Shown here piece after piece: positions 4,012-6,264 of a stretch of 6,264 nucleotides of DNA; the stretch's first letter is position 1, and every line of letters begins with the position of its first letter. The notes under the pieces were generated by a model that ran no database searches, was not told where the DNA came from, and was given only the letters and a program-made list of their open reading frames with translations. Both the position numbers and the translations under genes were made by a program. The stretch lies in assembly GCA_025210575.1 (NCBI GenBank), contig JAOARK010000366.1, forward strand, positions 1 through 6,264. The letters run 5' to 3'. This stretch comes from Schleiferiaceae bacterium. GTDB taxonomy: Bacteria; Bacteroidota; Bacteroidia; Flavobacteriales; Schleiferiaceae.

Positions 4012-6264
4012 TTATTCTCCTTTTCTTTCTACAAACCACATCGTCAACTCTCCTTTTCCTTTGGCCATGACCTTCCCTCTTTCTTCAAAAGTGAAGCGCG
4101 CATCATCCTTGATCAGTTGATAAGCAGGGTCGCTAATATTCACTTTACCGGGGCTACCAGAACTCTCCATGCGGCTAGCCGTATTTACAGTATCACCCCA
4201 GATGTCGTATTGAAATTTCTTAATCCCAACAATACCGGCCACAACAGGACCAGTATGCACACCAATGCGAATCTCAAAGTACAGTTCGCCAGCCTCCGCC
4301 TTTTTCTTCTTCATCTGTTCTATGTAATCGCGTATTTCAAGAGCCGCTTCAATTACATCTTCCACATGCGATTCTTTGGCTGTTGGTATTCCGGCTGCCG
4401 CCATATAAGCATCTCCAATGGTTTTGATCTTTTCTATACCATGCTTTTCACAGATCTTGTCAAAAGCAGAAAAACAATCATGTAGATCGTCTACCAATTG
4501 CTTTGGACTTAAGTTCTCTGACATGGCGGTAAACCCTTTAAAATCTGTAAATAATACTGACACCTCATCCATTAAACGGGCATCCGAACTTCCTTTCTCT
4601 TTCAGTTCATCTGCGACTTCAGAAGGTAAAATGTTCAGCAATAATTCGTCAGAACGTTCTTTTTCTTTTTCAATTTGGTCTTTCTTCTTGCGAATGTCAA
4701 TGGTGGCCAATTCTACTTCGGTCTCTAACTCTTTTTGTCTTTGTTTCAAAGCTGCGGTTCTCCATCGCACATAAGCAAAAACCGAAAGTAATAAGGCCAC
4801 AACGTACAGCGCGCGCGCCCACCAAGTGTGCCACCAAGGAGGGGTAATTACAAAGGAATACGATTCAACATCACTCCACACCCCGTAGCGGTTCTTTACT
4901 TTCACCTCAAAGGTGTAATCGCCATAATCTAAATTGGTGTATTTAGCCTCTTGTCCTTTGCCTGGTCTTGACCATTGGTCATTTCCACCGATAAGGCGAT
5001 AGCTGTATTCCAGCTTATCTTGAGCTCTCCAGTCGTACCCGCTAAACCCAAAATTCAATTCGTTCATGTTATAGGGTAGTACCAGATTTTGAGGAACCTC
5101 TGTAAAAGCGTTTACCCCAGAGAATTGGATGCCGGCATAATTTCTATGTTCTATAGAGTCTTCCAATAAAGTATCTGCCACCTTGGCTTGTCTAAAGCCG
5201 AAATGTTGGTCGTATACAATCACACTATACAATCTTATGCACGGCTTCTTTGCTAAATCTTGTTTAAATAGCTTGTCTCTGTTTATGGCGTTTCCAGGCG
5301 TACCACCGATATAAATAGTGCCATCATCCGTTTGAGTAAAAAAACATTCCTGTGCACTTCGCAATCCATCCTGGCGATTGAAGACCATTACGACACCGTC
5401 TTTTCTTCTCACCGCTAGCTGACTTCCACCATTAGCCCAAAGGCTTCCTTGGTCATCCATTAAAACAGCGTACGTAACGGTGAATGGAAAACCATACTTT
5501 GTAGTGAGGTTTATTACCTCATCATCCTTTACATGAAATACCCCTGCTTCACCTGAAACAAACACCCCTCCACCAGGCGCCTCTTGTATATCTGTAACAT
5601 ATTTTAATGGAAATCCATCCGCTGTGCGATAAGTAGTATACTTACCATCTTTCAATTGGGTCAAACCACCTTGCGCACCCATCCAGACCGATCCATCGGA
5701 TGTAGTTTTGTTAGAAATAATACTTTGACTGAATAGGTAGGTTTCGTTGAAGAAGTCATTCAAATTGGCTTCATAGATATGAAATAGTTCCCCATCAAAT
5801 TTTACCGCTCCACCTCCATAGGTTCCCAACCAAATATTTCCATCTAAATCCTCATCAATGGTTGGAACCCAAGGGTTAGACAAACCTGAAGAGTGATCAT
5901 AAGCATAAGTGTATTCACCATCAAATTTTAATAACCCATTACCGCTAAAACTACCAAACCATGTATTTCCCTTAGAGTCTTCATACATCGAGATAGGCGA
6001 ATGTTCAAAATTCTGACTGAAGTCGTAATTGATCATATCTCCATCTTGAAATCTTACAACATCGTCATTGAAACTAGAATACACCCAAATATCATGATCA
6101 TTTTTTGGTACATAAGCAATGGCATTTTCAACAAAAGGTAATCCCTCAAATCCATTATCGTTAAAACAGACTAACCCATCTAAAGAGGCACACCAAATAT
6201 GATGAGCGTCATCTTCAATTATTGAGAGGCCTTTTTCACATTGAAACCCTTCATTTTCTCTATA
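4012..6264 (-). CDS. Receptor-type class III adenylate cyclase with Reg_prop propeller and Y_Y_Y sensor (5' end outside window)
   Basis: The frame is open from the stop codon at 4014-4012 to the right edge, giving 750 visible residues (numbered from the edge). Residues 1-340 hold about eight propeller-type repeats of the form D-x-G-x-(I/V)W-x-G...(L/V)xFDG, as in Reg_prop sensors. Residues 405-474 form a Y_Y_Y domain ending in PPWWHTWWAR. A single transmembrane helix spans 483-500 and a charged coiled coil about 501-540. The LLLNILPSEVADELKEKG linker leads into a class III cyclase domain (565-747). Its metal-binding aspartates are Asp574 (LFTDF) and Asp618 (IGDAY). Lys614 and Asp687 (QYDIWG) are the ATP-type specificity pair, and Asn694, Arg698 and Lys737 complete the site. 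All are present, so an active homodimeric adenylate cyclase making cAMP is predicted, with the sensor in the periplasm. A GTG at 6084 is not the real start, because propeller sequence continues upstream of it. The N-terminus and any signal peptide lie outside the window. Confidence 0.93.
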   Translation of the reverse strand, partial: YRENEGFQCEKGLSIIEDDAHHIWCASLDGLVCFNDNGFEGLPFVENAIAYVPKNDHDIWVYSSFNDDVVRFQDGDMINYDFSQNFEHSPISMYEDSKGNTWFGSFSGNGLLKFDGEYTYAYDHSSGLSNPWVPTIDEDLDGNIWLGTYGGGAVKFDGELFHIYEANLNDFFNETYLFSQSIISNKTTSDGSVWMGAQGGLTQLKDGKYTTYRTADGFPLKYVTDIQEAPGGGVFVSGEAGVFHVKDDEVINLTTKYGFPFTVTYAVLMDDQGSLWANGGSQLAVRRKDGVVMVFNRQDGLRSAQECFFTQTDDGTIYIGGTPGNAINRDKLFKQDLAKKPCIRLYSVIVYDQHFGFRQAKVADTLLEDSIEHRNYAGIQFSGVNAFTEVPQNLVLPYNMNELNFGFSGYDWRAQDKLEYSYRLIGGNDQWSRPGKGQEAKYTNLDYGDYTFEVKVKNRYGVWSDVESYSFVITPPWWHTWWARALYVVALLLSVFAYVRWRTAALKQRQKELETEVELATIDIRKKKDQIEKEKERSDELLLNILPSEVADELKEKGSSDARLMDEVSVLFTDFKGFTAMSENLSPKQLVDDLHDCFSAFDKICEKHGIEKIKTIGDAYMAAAGIPTAKESHVEDVIEAALEIRDYIEQMKKKKAEAGELYFEIRIGVHTGPVVAGIVGIKKFQYDIWGDTVNTASRMESSGSPGKVNISDPAYQLIKDDARFTFEERGKVMAKGKGELTMWFVERKGE

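Noticed and set aside
4117..4774. Plus-strand open frames opposite the cyclase domain
   Set aside because: They are antisense to a clearly conserved cyclase domain and show no recognisable protein features or start signals.
4809..4818. (GC)5 alternating run in AT-rich DNA, a possible Z-DNA or mutational hotspot
   Set aside because: It encodes the conserved-looking WAR-A-L junction at the membrane helix and is short; codon choice explains it.

Overview
The window looks like chromosomal DNA from a member of the Bacteroidota, probably a Cytophagia- or Flavobacteriia-like bacterium; I cannot name a genus. The DNA is AT-rich. Start codons mostly lack a Shine-Dalgarno sequence. The first gene encodes a small Sec-exported beta-barrel with an 'SQ' cleavage site and an aromatic C-terminus. 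The largest gene joins Reg_prop propeller blades to a Y_Y_Y domain. All of these are typical of that phylum.

Layout: six plus-strand genes fill positions 77-3928. In order they encode a predicted outer-membrane beta-barrel protein, an alpha/beta hydrolase of the HSL-like (fold-3) type, a 5-carboxymethyl-2-hydroxymuconate isomerase-like tautomerase, a CPBP-family intramembrane protease, an unrecognised multi-pass membrane protein, and an unrecognised small membrane-anchored or exported protein. The gaps are 26, 55, 61, 142 and 70 nt, so the first four genes could share a transcript. No strong promoter matching the Bacteroidota TTTG / TAnnTTTG pattern could be identified. On the minus strand, converging on them with an 83-nt gap, is the 3' part of a large receptor-type class III nucleotide cyclase (4012 to beyond the right edge). 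Its frame is open to the window boundary, so it is 5'-truncated here.

How the genes work together: no single pathway is evident. The hydrolase and tautomerase are both small soluble enzymes and may share a role, but no other aromatic-degradation gene is present. The CPBP protease and the two following membrane or exported proteins form a membrane-associated stretch of unknown purpose. The cyclase appears to be a one-protein signalling device: extracytoplasmic sensor, one membrane helix, coiled coil, and a cytoplasmic adenylate cyclase with all catalytic residues present.

The most unusual DNA feature is a perfect 24-bp inverted repeat. One arm lies inside the 3' end of the multi-pass membrane protein gene (3355-3378) and the other lies in the leader of the next gene (3484-3507). 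Gene content does not explain it. Two shorter perfect palindromes sit directly after the stop codons of the hydrolase and tautomerase genes. I found no RNA genes, insertion sequences, CRISPR arrays or att sites, and no gene-free stretch longer than 300 nt.
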